A DNA stretch of 42,095 nt, taken from positions 1 through 42,095 of the forward strand of contig DAOLNV010000049.1 of assembly GCA_035416745.1 (NCBI GenBank). Direction: 5' to 3'. A program made the translations under genes and the position numbers. The notes under the pieces were generated by a model that worked only from the letters and a program-made list of their open reading frames with translations, did not search any database and was not told the origin of the DNA. Positions 25,407 to 33,670 of the stretch are shown here, piece by piece; position 1 is the stretch's first letter, and each line of letters begins with the position of its first letter. This DNA comes from Candidatus Hydrogenedentota bacterium. Its GTDB lineage: Bacteria; Hydrogenedentota; Hydrogenedentia; Hydrogenedentales; SLHB01.

Positions 25407-26957
25407 TCACCCGGCTTTTCCACGCACTTCGTTCTGGCCGGATTTGATTTCCTTGCGGGTTCTGGCGCTGAGGAACGTGATGTCTTCGATGTGGAAGTCC
25501 GAGACGGACTCCACGGAGATGTCGCGTTCGAACTCCTGGGCGATCGCGTCGAGAAGGTCCTTGTTTTCGTGGCGGAGGCGGCGCGCGACGTCGGGGTGCA
25601 CCTGGAGGACGACGGATTTCTCCTTCGAGCGGTAGAACAGGCTTTGCAGTTGCCGCAAGGACGTGAACGTCATGGTGGTGACGGAACGCACGAGGCCGCT
25701 TCCCTCGCAATAGGGGCAGGGCTGCGACAATGCCTTGACGAGGTTGTGCTTGACGCGTTTCCGGGTCATCTCGATCATGCCGAGCTCGGAGATCTCGGAC
25801 AGGGTGGTCTTGGCGCGGTCGCTCTTGAGGCATTCCTGCAATCGTTTGAGCAGCTGGCGGCGGTTGCGCTCGTACTGCATGTCGATGAAGTCGATCACGA
25901 TGATCCCGCCCAGATCGCGGAGGCGGACTTGCCGGGCGATCTCCTGGGCGGCCTCGAGATTGGTCTGGAGGACGGTTTCCTCGAGGTTCTTGCTGCCGGT
26001 GAAGCGTCCGGTATTGACATCGATGGCGACGAGCGCCTCAGTCTGGTCGATGCAGATGTGGCCGCCGCTTTTGAGGTAGACCTTGCGATTGAGGGCCTTG
26101 TCGACCTCGGATTCCAGGGCCATTTTCTCGAAGACGGGAGGCCGGCCGCGGTACAGTTTGCACCGCTTCTTGAGCGCGGGCGCGAAATTGTCGAGGAAAT
26201 TCAGGATGCGGCTGTATTCGACCTCGCTGTCGATGGTCAGGCGGCTCACGTCGTTCGTGAACGAATCGCGGATCATGCGGAGGATGGGCCCCATGTCCTC
26301 GTGCAGGAGCGCGGGGCCTTTCATGGACTCCATTTTCGAGCGCACTTTCTTCCATAGCCGTGCGAGGTACTGCACATCGGGCTGGAAGTCGTCCTTGGTT
26401 TTGCCTTCGGCGGCGGTGCGCATGATGAGGCCGAGGCCTTCCGGGCGGACGTTGTGCAGGATTCGTTTGAGCCTGTCGCGTTCGCGCTCGCTTTCGATTT
26501 TGCGCGACACGCCCAGGTGCTTCACCGTGGGCATCAGCACGCAGTAGCGTCCGGGCAGCGTGATGTAATTCGTGAGACGCATGCCCTTGGTGCCCAGCGT
26601 GTCCTTGCTTACCTGGACCATGATGTACTGGTTCTTCTTGAGGATGGTCTCGATGGCCGGGGACTTGCCCCGGTGGGTTTTCTTGCGGGGTTTCGCGGTT
26701 CCCTCCTCGAATACGAAGTCGCCGGTTCCCTCGGTGCCGGCGATATCGGATACGTACAGGAAACCGTTCTTTTCGAACCCGATGTCGATAAAGGCGGCCT
26801 GAATACCGGGAACGATGGAATCCACGCGGCCCTTGTAGATATTTCCTACGAGGCTGCGGCTTTCATGCCGTTCGACGGTGAGTTCGGCGAGCCGTTTGTC
26901 TTCGAGAAGCGCGATTCGGGTTTCGAGCGGGGCTACATTGATAACAAACTCCTTCAT
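25407..26957 (-). CDS. rng: Ribonuclease G/E family endoribonuclease
   Basis: A 516-residue cytoplasmic endoribonuclease that cuts single-stranded AU-rich RNA and takes part in rRNA maturation and mRNA decay. An S1 RNA-binding domain is near residues 36-120 (VGNIYKGRVDSIVPGIQAAFIDIG). The catalytic Asp residues are Asp313 (ALVAIDVNTGRFTG) and Asp356 (GIIVIDFIDM). The zinc-link CPYC is at 414-417. The length matches RNase G; there is no long E-type C-terminal scaffold. It overlaps the DUF2344 gene by four bases (ATGA) and is the last gene of the mre run, so its level may follow that of the cell-wall genes. No L21/L27 genes follow, although they often do. Confidence 0.95.
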   Translation of the reverse strand: MKEFVINVAPLETRIALLEDKRLAELTVERHESRSLVGNIYKGRVDSIVPGIQAAFIDIGFEKNGFLYVSDIAGTEGTGDFVFEEGTAKPRKKTHRGKSPAIETILKKNQYIMVQVSKDTLGTKGMRLTNYITLPGRYCVLMPTVKHLGVSRKIESERERDRLKRILHNVRPEGLGLIMRTAAEGKTKDDFQPDVQYLARLWKKVRSKMESMKGPALLHEDMGPILRMIRDSFTNDVSRLTIDSEVEYSRILNFLDNFAPALKKRCKLYRGRPPVFEKMALESEVDKALNRKVYLKSGGHICIDQTEALVAIDVNTGRFTGSKNLEETVLQTNLEAAQEIARQVRLRDLGGIIVIDFIDMQYERNRRQLLKRLQECLKSDRAKTTLSEISELGMIEMTRKRVKHNLVKALSQPCPYCEGSGLVRSVTTMTFTSLRQLQSLFYRSKEKSVVLQVHPDVARRLRHENKDLLDAIAQEFERDISVESVSDFHIEDITFLSARTRKEIKSGQNEVRGKAG

Positions 26958-27628
26958 TCTGTCTCCGGGTTGTAGGCGGCGTCTGCCGCCTGTCGGGCGC
27001 GCGCGGGGGGAACGCCGGAAAACCGCACACCGCTTCGCTCCGTGTCGAGGAGCACGGCCTCTTCCCGCGGTATGCCAAAGACCGACGCGATCACCTCTTC
27101 GGGTCTTGGGGTGCCTTCGGCACGCGCCTCAATGTCCATAATCACTTCCTTGGGGCCCACCTCGAGCCTGGCCACGCTGTGGCGCAGGTCCAAGGTGCGT
27201 TGCTGCCCCTTCCGGAGCCGAACAATCGGCCATGTGCCGGCCTGGCGAAACCGCTCCGCTTGTTCGGGCGCAAATTCACCCGTTACCCGGTAGCGAAACA
27301 TGCGTATCGCCGCTTTGATGCTCTTGGCGCCGGGCGGCAACCGCCGCGCCGACATCACCTCGAGCCCGCCGGGCAATTGCGCCGCCAGGCGGCGCATGAA
27401 CTCCGCGCCGGTGATCGGCTCCGACAATTCAAAATCCATATATTCGCATTGACTCGTGTGCGAGGGGGCCAAGTGTGGTCCCGGCTCGATTCGCAACGCG
27501 CCCCGGCTGGTCCGCGCGACCGGCAATCCGGCGCGACCTGCCGCCCCGCGCACGAGGTCAACGAATTCTTTGAACACGATGCCGCGGAGGGCCGGGCCGC
27601 GCGCCAATCGGACACGCAACACGCTCAT
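26954..27628 (-). CDS. DUF2344 (TIGR03936) protein without radical SAM partner
   Basis: A 224-residue protein of the TIGR03936/DUF2344 family. It begins with a small basic strand (MSVLRVRLARGPALRGIVFKEFVDL) and a RAAGRAGLPVARTSRGALRIEPGPHLAPSH block matching the family's 'RAGLPLAYSEGFNPHPRISFAPPL' segment, then YMDFELSEPITGAEFMRRLAAQLPGGLEV. Family members usually lie next to, or fuse to, a radical SAM protein of the TIGR03960 type; none is present here. The gene sits between rodA (25-base gap) and RNase G (4-base overlap), a known neighbourhood for it. Function is unknown. Confidence 0.85.
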   Translation of the reverse strand: MSVLRVRLARGPALRGIVFKEFVDLVRGAAGRAGLPVARTSRGALRIEPGPHLAPSHTSQCEYMDFELSEPITGAEFMRRLAAQLPGGLEVMSARRLPPGAKSIKAAIRMFRYRVTGEFAPEQAERFRQAGTWPIVRLRKGQQRTLDLRHSVARLEVGPKEVIMDIEARAEGTPRPEEVIASVFGIPREEAVLLDTERSGVRFSGVPPARARQAADAAYNPETE

Positions 27629-27653
27629 CTAGACTCCTCTCCGCGGGCAGATT

Positions 27654-28808
27654 CTATTTCTCAGCAAACATCCCTTTCCGGACGTTCACACTCAGCATAG
27701 TGCCGACACACATCATTGTGGTCAAGTAAAATGAGCCGCCGTAGCTGAGAAAGGGTAACGGCAGTCCTGTAATTGGCATCAGATGGATTGTAATGGCCAC
27801 GTTTACAAACACGTGAAAGGCCAGGATGGTCACGCAGCCCGCGGCGAGGAGGTTGCCGGCGGGTTCGGGGCATTCCTCCGACAGAACGAGCCCTCGTATC
27901 AAGAACGCGGTAAATAGCGCGATCACCACGGCCGCTCCGACGAATCCCCGTTCCTCGGCCAGGAGCGAGAAGATGAAGTCCGTGCGGTATTCGGGCAGGA
28001 ACCGGAGGTGGGTCTGCGTTCCGTGCCCAACGCCTTTGCCCCACATCTGGCCGCTGCCGACGGCGATTTTGGTCTGGATGATCTGGTAGCCCTCGCTGTC
28101 GGGGGCTTTGGTGGGGTCGATGAAGGTCTTGACCCGGTCGCGCTGATAGGGTTCGAGCCTCATCCATAGCACCGGGACTATCGCGAGCCCCACGAGGATA
28201 ATGGCGGCGAGGTGCCATTTGCGGCAGCCCGCCACGAACACCATGACGAACGCCACGGGAACATAGGTCAGCGCCGTTCCCATGTCGGATTGGGCGGCGA
28301 TGAGGATGCTCGGGACAGCCGCGATAAGAAATGCCAGAACCAGGTAGGGGATTCTGCGGATTCGGGGCCCGATCTTGGCAAGGTACCAGGCCAGCATGTA
28401 GATGGTGGCGAGCTTGGTGTACTCGGACGGCTGCAGGCCGAACGTGCCGATCCGGAACCAGCTTCGTCCGCCTTTGACCGTCAGACCGATCGTGAGCACG
28501 GCCAACAGTGCGGCCAGTGCGCCAATGTACATCAGGGGCGCGAGGGCCGCCAGGAAGCGGTAATCGATGCAGACGATTATCAGCGCGACCAGGGCTCCGA
28601 TGCCGAGGAACAGCGCCTGGCGCGCGAAATGCGGAGTAGCCTCGGCCCCTTCGTACCCGTAACTGGCGCTGTACATGTTCGACAGTCCGACGTATGCGAG
28701 TCCGGCCACCAGGACGACGACCAGCCAGTCGAGGTGGCGCAGATTGCGCCAGTTCACAATGCGGATATGGGAATCCATCAGATTCAGGTCGCGTGCGATC
28801 TGGCTCAT
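27654..28808 (-). CDS. rodA: RodA peptidoglycan glycosyltransferase
   Basis: A 384-residue integral membrane SEDS glycosyltransferase that polymerises side-wall glycan with PBP2. About ten membrane helices can be traced, starting at LDWLVVVLVAGLAYVGLSNMYSA. Conserved SEDS features: GGRSWFRIGTFGLQPSEYTKLATI, AQSDMGTALTYVPVAFVMVF, a loop with YQIIQTKIAVGSGQMWGKGVGHGTQ, LPEYRTDFIFSLLAEERGFVGA and the end block TGLPLPFLSYGGSFYLTTM. ATG at 28808 overlaps the PBP2 stop by four bases; upstream in-frame codons to 28982 are Arg-rich and clearly not part of the protein. Confidence 0.96.
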   Translation of the reverse strand: MSQIARDLNLMDSHIRIVNWRNLRHLDWLVVVLVAGLAYVGLSNMYSASYGYEGAEATPHFARQALFLGIGALVALIIVCIDYRFLAALAPLMYIGALAALLAVLTIGLTVKGGRSWFRIGTFGLQPSEYTKLATIYMLAWYLAKIGPRIRRIPYLVLAFLIAAVPSILIAAQSDMGTALTYVPVAFVMVFVAGCRKWHLAAIILVGLAIVPVLWMRLEPYQRDRVKTFIDPTKAPDSEGYQIIQTKIAVGSGQMWGKGVGHGTQTHLRFLPEYRTDFIFSLLAEERGFVGAAVVIALFTAFLIRGLVLSEECPEPAGNLLAAGCVTILAFHVFVNVAITIHLMPITGLPLPFLSYGGSFYLTTMMCVGTMLSVNVRKGMFAEK

Positions 28809-30748
28809 GGGCCGTCCTCCCCGGCGCTTGCCAGCCGCAAATCCTTGGGCAGATGGGAGTAGAAATACTCGATGACCTGCTTGGTCAGAGGCGCGGCGGC
28901 CGAACTGCCGTGGAGGCCGTGCTCGATGAGCACGCAGACCGCGATGGGCGGCTCTTCCCCGGGCACGCCGGCCACGAACCACGCGTGATCGCGCTCGTCA
29001 TAGGGGATGAGCATTTCGTCGTCATAGTGTTTGAAGCGAACCACCTGCGCGGTGCCGGTCTTCCCGAGTACCACCATGCCGGGGATGCGCGCCTCGATCC
29101 CCGTGCCTGCGCTGGGCCGCTGGGTTTTCTCGACGCATTTGCGGAGGCCCTGTGTGACAATCTCCAACGTCTTCCCGCTGATGGGCAGGGGGGTGAGGTC
29201 CGGTCCGAGCGATTTGTTCAGATAGGGTCTGACGCGGTTTCCGCCGTTGACTACGGCCGCCATCATAACGGCGGCCTGCAACGGGGTTATTGTAACCTGG
29301 CCCTGGCCGATCGCGGCGTTGACCGTTTCGCCGGGGTACCACTTCTGCTCCCAGGGGTCGGCGGCGCCGGCATTCTGTTCCCGTTTCCACTCGGTAGACG
29401 GGATGAGGCCCTTTTCCTCCGAACCGGGCGGCACATCGAGGCCCGTGACGATGCCGAGCCCGAGCATCTCCGCCCATTTGTTGATGTTGTCGATGCCGAG
29501 TTTGAGGCCAACATTGTAGAAGTATTCGTCGCACGAGTATGCGAGGGCGTCGACGATGTCCGAGTGTCCGTGCCCGCCATACTTGTAGCGCCAGCATTTC
29601 CACGCGCGGCTGACGCCCGGCAGACGGAAATAGCCGTCGCATCCGAACCGGCTGTGCTCGGTGATAACCCCTTCTTCGAGGCCGCCGATGGCCATGGCCA
29701 CCTTGAAGATGGAGCCGGGGGCGTAGTGCTCCTGGAAGGCGCGGTTTCGCATGGGGCTGGGCCGTGCTTCGAGGAGCGCCGTACGTTCACGCCCGTAACC
29801 GGTGCGCACGAATACGCCGGGGTCGTACCGCGGCGTGCTGGCGATGGCAAGCACCTCGCCGGTATCCGCGGCCAGTACGACGATGGCGCCGCGCTCCGTC
29901 CCGAGCAATTCCTCGCATTTTGCCTGAAGGCTGATATCGATCGTGAGAGTCAGGGGTTTGCCGGGCACGGGGTCGCGGCTGAACTCGAACTCCTGATGGA
30001 GGCGGCGTCCGAGACTGTCGGTCTGGACGATGGGTCTGCCGTACTCGTCGGTGCGCAACTGCGGTTCGCTTTGGTTGTAGACCACCACGCAGAGCTGTCC
30101 ATCGCGCCCACGGAGAATGGGGTCATACATCTGCTCGACGCCCATGCGTCCGATCAGGTCGCCCATCCTGAAGGCGGGTCCGCGGGCATTGAGTTCTTCC
30201 TGACTGATTTCGCCGACGTAGCCGAGGACCTGCCCCGCCACCTCCCCATAATGGTAGCGGCGCAAGGGCCGTACCGTCGTATACACGCCGGGCAACTGAA
30301 ACGAGTATTCCTCGACGCGCGCCAGTTCGGTTTTCGAGACGTTCTGTTTGACGGGGAGCTGGGTGAACGGTTTCTTTTGATACTTGGAGATGTTGTCGAT
30401 GAGGGCATTCGCGTCGATGGCCAGCAGTTGTGCGAGCCGCCGGGCGACGCGCTCCCGCTCGGATTCCCTGCAATCGGCGGGGACGAACATGATGTCGCAG
30501 GCGGGCTGGGTGTCGGCGAGCACCACGTCTTCGCTACGGCCATAGATGATGCCCCGGGGGGCTTCGAGCCGCTCGAAGTGGAGGCGGTTCTCGTTCGAGG
30601 CTTCCGCGTATTCGTTGCCGTGGATGATCTGCAGGTCCCACAAACGCAGGGCAAGCAGGGAATAGAGCACGACGATGCCGGCCATAATGACCCGAAGACG
30701 CTGCGGGGCGCCCTCAAAGCGTTTTGGTTTCTCGCGTTCAAGAAGCAT
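28805..30748 (-). CDS. mrdA: Penicillin-binding protein 2 (PBP2)
   Basis: A 647-residue class B transpeptidase that crosslinks side-wall peptidoglycan. A membrane anchor at about residues 19-36 is followed by the pedestal domain (VRPLRRYHYGEVAGQVLGYVGEI). The transpeptidase motifs are intact: SxxK at 346-349 (PGSIFKVAMA), SxD at 405-407 (AYSCDEYFYNVGLKLGI) and KTG at 563-565 (LGKTGTAQVV). The CW-containing loop before SxD is also normal for PBP2. It partners with RodA directly downstream (4-base overlap) and lies one base past the mreD stop. Confidence 0.96.
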   Translation of the reverse strand: MLLEREKPKRFEGAPQRLRVIMAGIVVLYSLLALRLWDLQIIHGNEYAEASNENRLHFERLEAPRGIIYGRSEDVVLADTQPACDIMFVPADCRESERERVARRLAQLLAIDANALIDNISKYQKKPFTQLPVKQNVSKTELARVEEYSFQLPGVYTTVRPLRRYHYGEVAGQVLGYVGEISQEELNARGPAFRMGDLIGRMGVEQMYDPILRGRDGQLCVVVYNQSEPQLRTDEYGRPIVQTDSLGRRLHQEFEFSRDPVPGKPLTLTIDISLQAKCEELLGTERGAIVVLAADTGEVLAIASTPRYDPGVFVRTGYGRERTALLEARPSPMRNRAFQEHYAPGSIFKVAMAIGGLEEGVITEHSRFGCDGYFRLPGVSRAWKCWRYKYGGHGHSDIVDALAYSCDEYFYNVGLKLGIDNINKWAEMLGLGIVTGLDVPPGSEEKGLIPSTEWKREQNAGAADPWEQKWYPGETVNAAIGQGQVTITPLQAAVMMAAVVNGGNRVRPYLNKSLGPDLTPLPISGKTLEIVTQGLRKCVEKTQRPSAGTGIEARIPGMVVLGKTGTAQVVRFKHYDDEMLIPYDERDHAWFVAGVPGEEPPIAVCVLIEHGLHGSSAAAPLTKQVIEYFYSHLPKDLRLASAGEDGP

Positions 30749-30749
30749 T

Positions 30750-31262
30750 CTATACCCCCTGTGTCTGTGGCGAGAGCAGCCGCTGGAAGAGCCGGTCCAT
30801 CAGAAAGAACACGAGCGGGGTCAATAGCGCCGTGTAAAGCGTGGCGGGCACTACGGTGCTCTTGAACGACGCAAACACCATCCAGTGCGCCTCCTGGACC
30901 GACTCGATCACGAAATACAGAATGCCCTCCAGGAGTCCGGCGAGGCATACGAGGCCCGCCTTGACCGCTGGATGCTGGGTAATCAGCCGTGCCGCAATGC
31001 GGCCCGTGAGAAACCCCACGACGACGTAACAGAGGATGTAATGGCCGATGACGCTGTCGCTGACCACGTCTTGAAACAGTCCCCCGAGCACACCGGTGAA
31101 CATGGCCCGTTCTTCGCCTTCGGTTATGGCGAAATAGATGACCAGCAGCAGCACGAGATTGGGGGAAACGCCTTTGACCTTGATAGCGTCTTCCTCGATC
31201 CACGTGGTTTGAATCAACGCGGTGGCGATGATCAAGACTGCCCATATGATGTTTTTTCGCAT
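30750..31262 (-). CDS. mreD: Rod shape-determining protein MreD
   Basis: A 170-residue integral membrane protein with about five helices (NIIWAVLIIATALIQ, LVLLLVIYFAITEG, CYVVVGFLTGRIAARLI, LVCLAGLLEGILYFVIE, TLYTALLTPLVFFLMDRL). MreD links MreB filaments and MreC to the wall synthesis complex. Sequence conservation in the family is low, so the call rests on size, topology and the fixed place between mreC and mrdA. ATG at 31262, four bases after the mreC stop, begins directly at the first membrane helix; an upstream ATG (31301) would overlap mreC. Confidence 0.9.
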   Translation of the reverse strand: MRKNIIWAVLIIATALIQTTWIEEDAIKVKGVSPNLVLLLVIYFAITEGEERAMFTGVLGGLFQDVVSDSVIGHYILCYVVVGFLTGRIAARLITQHPAVKAGLVCLAGLLEGILYFVIESVQEAHWMVFASFKSTVVPATLYTALLTPLVFFLMDRLFQRLLSPQTQGV

Positions 31263-31266
31263 GATC

Positions 31267-32193
31267 TTAAGGTGCGTACCGTTCCTGCGGCGAGCGCTCA
31301 TCCGGCATGAGGTGCGCGCGCGATACGGCGCCCTGTGGCCGCGTGCCGCCGCGTATTTCGCCGGCCGGAATGAGCGCCTGGGAGATTACGAAGACTTCAT
31401 CGAGGCTCTGCAGGTCGGCGTCGGGTTGTACGCGGGCCTTCTTCTGCAGGGTCTTTCCGGCCTCCACGCTCAATACGGTGCCGATGGGACGCCCGGCGGG
31501 GTAGACGCCCGTGCCCATGGTTACGACGTGGTCGCCCGAGCCGATCTGGTCCTTCATGTCGATGTATTCCATTTCGCACACGGCGTTGCTGCCGACTTGG
31601 CCGGTTCCCCGGATGATGCCGCGCACGCGGTTGCGTTCGACGATGGCGCCGATCTTGCAATCGGGGTTGTGCAGGGTAAGCACAGTGGCGTTGAACGGGC
31701 TCACTTCCGAGACCAGTCCCACAACGCCGCCTCCGGGCGCGAGCACGCACATGGCGGGCTCGATGCCGTTGGTGCTGCCTTGGTCAATCGTGAAGGCTGC
31801 GAGGGAGCGCGAGATGATTTCGGCGGGGAGCAGGGTGGCGGTCTTTTCGCCGCGCTGGAAATCGAGCATGCGCCGGAGCCGTTCCCGCTCGGCTCTGAGT
31901 TCGTCGTGATCCGCCAGCCGCTGCGTCATTTCCGCGCATTCCGTGCGCAGGCGGTTTGCCAAGGCGTAGTTCTGATGGTAGTTGAGCACGAACCCGCTGG
32001 CGTAATTGTACGAGTCCTCGGCGAAATCCAGGGCGAGCCAGAAGGGATGGGAAGCCACGGACACGCCGGTGCGGATGACGCGGCTGACGTCGGAGCCGCT
32101 CTTGCCCGCCGCCAGTGACGCGAGAGACAGCACCACAAGCACGGCGAGAATAATGGTAGCGCGATGTTCGCCTATGCGTCGCTTCAAGCTCAC
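31267..32193 (-). CDS. mreC: Rod shape-determining protein MreC
   Basis: A 308-residue bitopic protein: a short cytoplasmic N-terminus, a membrane helix (TIILAVLVVLSLASLAAG), a coiled-coil section (about residues 75-115) and a periplasmic double-beta domain. Family hallmarks include IIDQGS-like TIDQGSTNGIEPAMCV, VVGLVSEVSPFNATVLTL and the final TMGTGVYPAGRPIGTVLSVE. It connects MreB and PBP2 in the elongation complex. GTG at 32193 is the start used; the ribosome binding site is weak. It lies 68 bases after mreB and four before mreD. Confidence 0.95.
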   Translation of the reverse strand: MSLKRRIGEHRATIILAVLVVLSLASLAAGKSGSDVSRVIRTGVSVASHPFWLALDFAEDSYNYASGFVLNYHQNYALANRLRTECAEMTQRLADHDELRAERERLRRMLDFQRGEKTATLLPAEIISRSLAAFTIDQGSTNGIEPAMCVLAPGGGVVGLVSEVSPFNATVLTLHNPDCKIGAIVERNRVRGIIRGTGQVGSNAVCEMEYIDMKDQIGSGDHVVTMGTGVYPAGRPIGTVLSVEAGKTLQKKARVQPDADLQSLDEVFVISQALIPAGEIRGGTRPQGAVSRAHLMPDERSPQERYAP

Positions 32194-32261
32194 GCGTCGT
32201 CACCCAAAGGGTCTTTTGCGGAAGCCCGGCCAGCGGCGTTATGAGCGGCCAAGCCGATGGC

Positions 32262-33290
32262 TCAGACCTCCTCATCCTGGAAATTCTTCAAGCCTTCGAG
32301 ATACTTGCCCGTTCCCAGAACGACGGCCGTAAGAGGGTCTTCCGCGACCGTTACATGCAGGCCCGTTTCCTTGGAGAGCAACTGATCCAACCCGCGCAGA
32401 AGCGCGCCGCCGCCAGCCAGCACCACGCCGCGGTCCACGATGTCGGCGGACAATTCGGGCGGCGTACGCTCGAGGGTAACGCGCACGGCGTCGACGATGG
32501 CGCCGACGGGCTCGCGCAACGCGTCGCGGATTTCTTCCGAGGTGATGGTCAGTATCTTGGGCAATCCCATGACCTGGTCGCGGCCCTTCACCTGCATTTC
32601 CAATTCGTTCTTGAGGGGAAATGCCGAGCCGATGGTGATTTTGATCTCTTCGGCGGTGCGTTCGCCGACCATCATGTTGTACGTGCGTTTGAGATGCTGG
32701 ATGATGGCCTGGTCCATCTCGTCGCCGGCCACGCGGACCGATTTGCAGAACACGATGCCGCCAAGAGCGATCACGGCAACTTCGGTAGTGCCGCCGCCGA
32801 TATCGACAATCATGCAGCCCTGGGGTTCCTGGACGGGAAGGCCCGCCCCAATGGCCGCGGCCATCGGTTCTTCGATGGTGAACACTTTCTTCGCGCCGGC
32901 TTGGGCAGCGCTCTCGGTCACGGCGCGCTTCTCGACGGCAGTGATGCCCGAGGGGACGCACACCGCCACGCGGGGCCAAGCCAGTCTGCGGCGATTGTGG
33001 ACTTTCTGGATGAAATACCGCAGCATGGCCTCGGTAATCTCGAAATCGGCGATGACGCCGTCTTTCATAGGCCGAATAGCGACGATGTTGCCCGGCGTAC
33101 GGCCGATCATGTTCTTGCCTTCGTTACCGACGGCGCGGACGCGTCCCGTATCTTTGTTCACCGCCACTACCGATGGTTCGCTCAAGACAATGCCCTGGCC
33201 TTTGACGTAGACCAATGTATTGGCAGTACCGAGATCGATGCCCATGTCGTGGGAAAACAATCCGGGAAGGAAGTTCAAGAATCGAAACAC
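32262..33290 (-). CDS. mreB: Rod shape-determining actin homologue MreB
   Basis: A 342-residue actin-like ATPase that forms membrane-associated filaments guiding side-wall synthesis. Actin-fold nucleotide motifs are clear: phosphate 1 DMGIDLGTANTLVYV, connect 1 FEITEAMLRYFI, phosphate 2 IVDIGGGTTEVAVIALGG, and the adenosine motif VVLAGGGALLRGLD. The length fits the family. The N-terminal FRFLNFLPGLFSHD is amphipathic and could bind the membrane. The start is GTG at 33290 with AAGGTGAG upstream. It is first in the mre operon and has two candidate promoters at 33349-33415. Confidence 0.97.
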   Translation of the reverse strand: MFRFLNFLPGLFSHDMGIDLGTANTLVYVKGQGIVLSEPSVVAVNKDTGRVRAVGNEGKNMIGRTPGNIVAIRPMKDGVIADFEITEAMLRYFIQKVHNRRRLAWPRVAVCVPSGITAVEKRAVTESAAQAGAKKVFTIEEPMAAAIGAGLPVQEPQGCMIVDIGGGTTEVAVIALGGIVFCKSVRVAGDEMDQAIIQHLKRTYNMMVGERTAEEIKITIGSAFPLKNELEMQVKGRDQVMGLPKILTITSEEIRDALREPVGAIVDAVRVTLERTPPELSADIVDRGVVLAGGGALLRGLDQLLSKETGLHVTVAEDPLTAVVLGTGKYLEGLKNFQDEEV

Positions 33291-33348
33291 AATCTCACCT
33301 TTTTCCTATCGCTGGGATTCGCCCGCAAGGGCCGTCATAAGCCCTCTT

Positions 33349-33378
33349 ATTATAAGGTTTTGAGCGGGATACAGTCAC
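33349..33378 (-). promoter_or_regulatory. Second candidate mreB promoter
   Basis: On the minus strand GTGACT (33373-33378), an 18-base spacer and a perfect TATAAT (33349-33354). The -35 matches 4/6. It is nearer mreB than the first candidate. Confidence 0.4.
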
Positions 33379-33387
33379 CCCGGGCGA

Positions 33388-33415
33388 ATTATAGCAGAAC
33401 GGCCTGCCAAGTCAA
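33388..33415 (-). promoter_or_regulatory. Main candidate mreB operon promoter
   Basis: On the minus strand TTGACT (33410-33415), a 16-base spacer and a perfect TATAAT (33388-33393); TTTGAC with 17 bases is an equal reading. The leader to the mreB GTG would be about 90 bases. Confidence 0.65.
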
Positions 33416-33670
33416 ACAGAATTCCTGGGCGCCGCCTGCGTCCCCGGCCGCGCGTTGCCTATCGCGTTGCCGTTCCTGTTTCGCCATGGTGTCTCGCGCG
33501 GAGGCGGCAGCCCTCTTGCCGAAGGATGTGCGCGGCGGGCCCGCGGGTCTGTACGGCGCTTCGTGATCATTTATGGCCGGCCGGTCCGGCGGGTTCCAGA
33601 AAAACGCCTTGGGAAACCGCGAAGCCGGACATCGATCGTAAGGGTGAATAGCTTCAAGCCCCCTGCGCCG

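Larger units (their letters stand above)
33291..33670. other. Intergenic region upstream of mreB
   Basis: 380 bases between the mreB start and the end of the MshEN gene, both on the minus strand. It holds two candidate mreB promoters (33349-33378 and 33388-33415). The rest, from about 33420 to 33670, has no gene I can support and no strong hairpin. Confidence 0.5.

Noticed and set aside
28694..30865. A 723-codon open frame antisense to the PBP2 gene
   Set aside because: PBP2 on the other strand has all its catalytic motifs; this frame has none.
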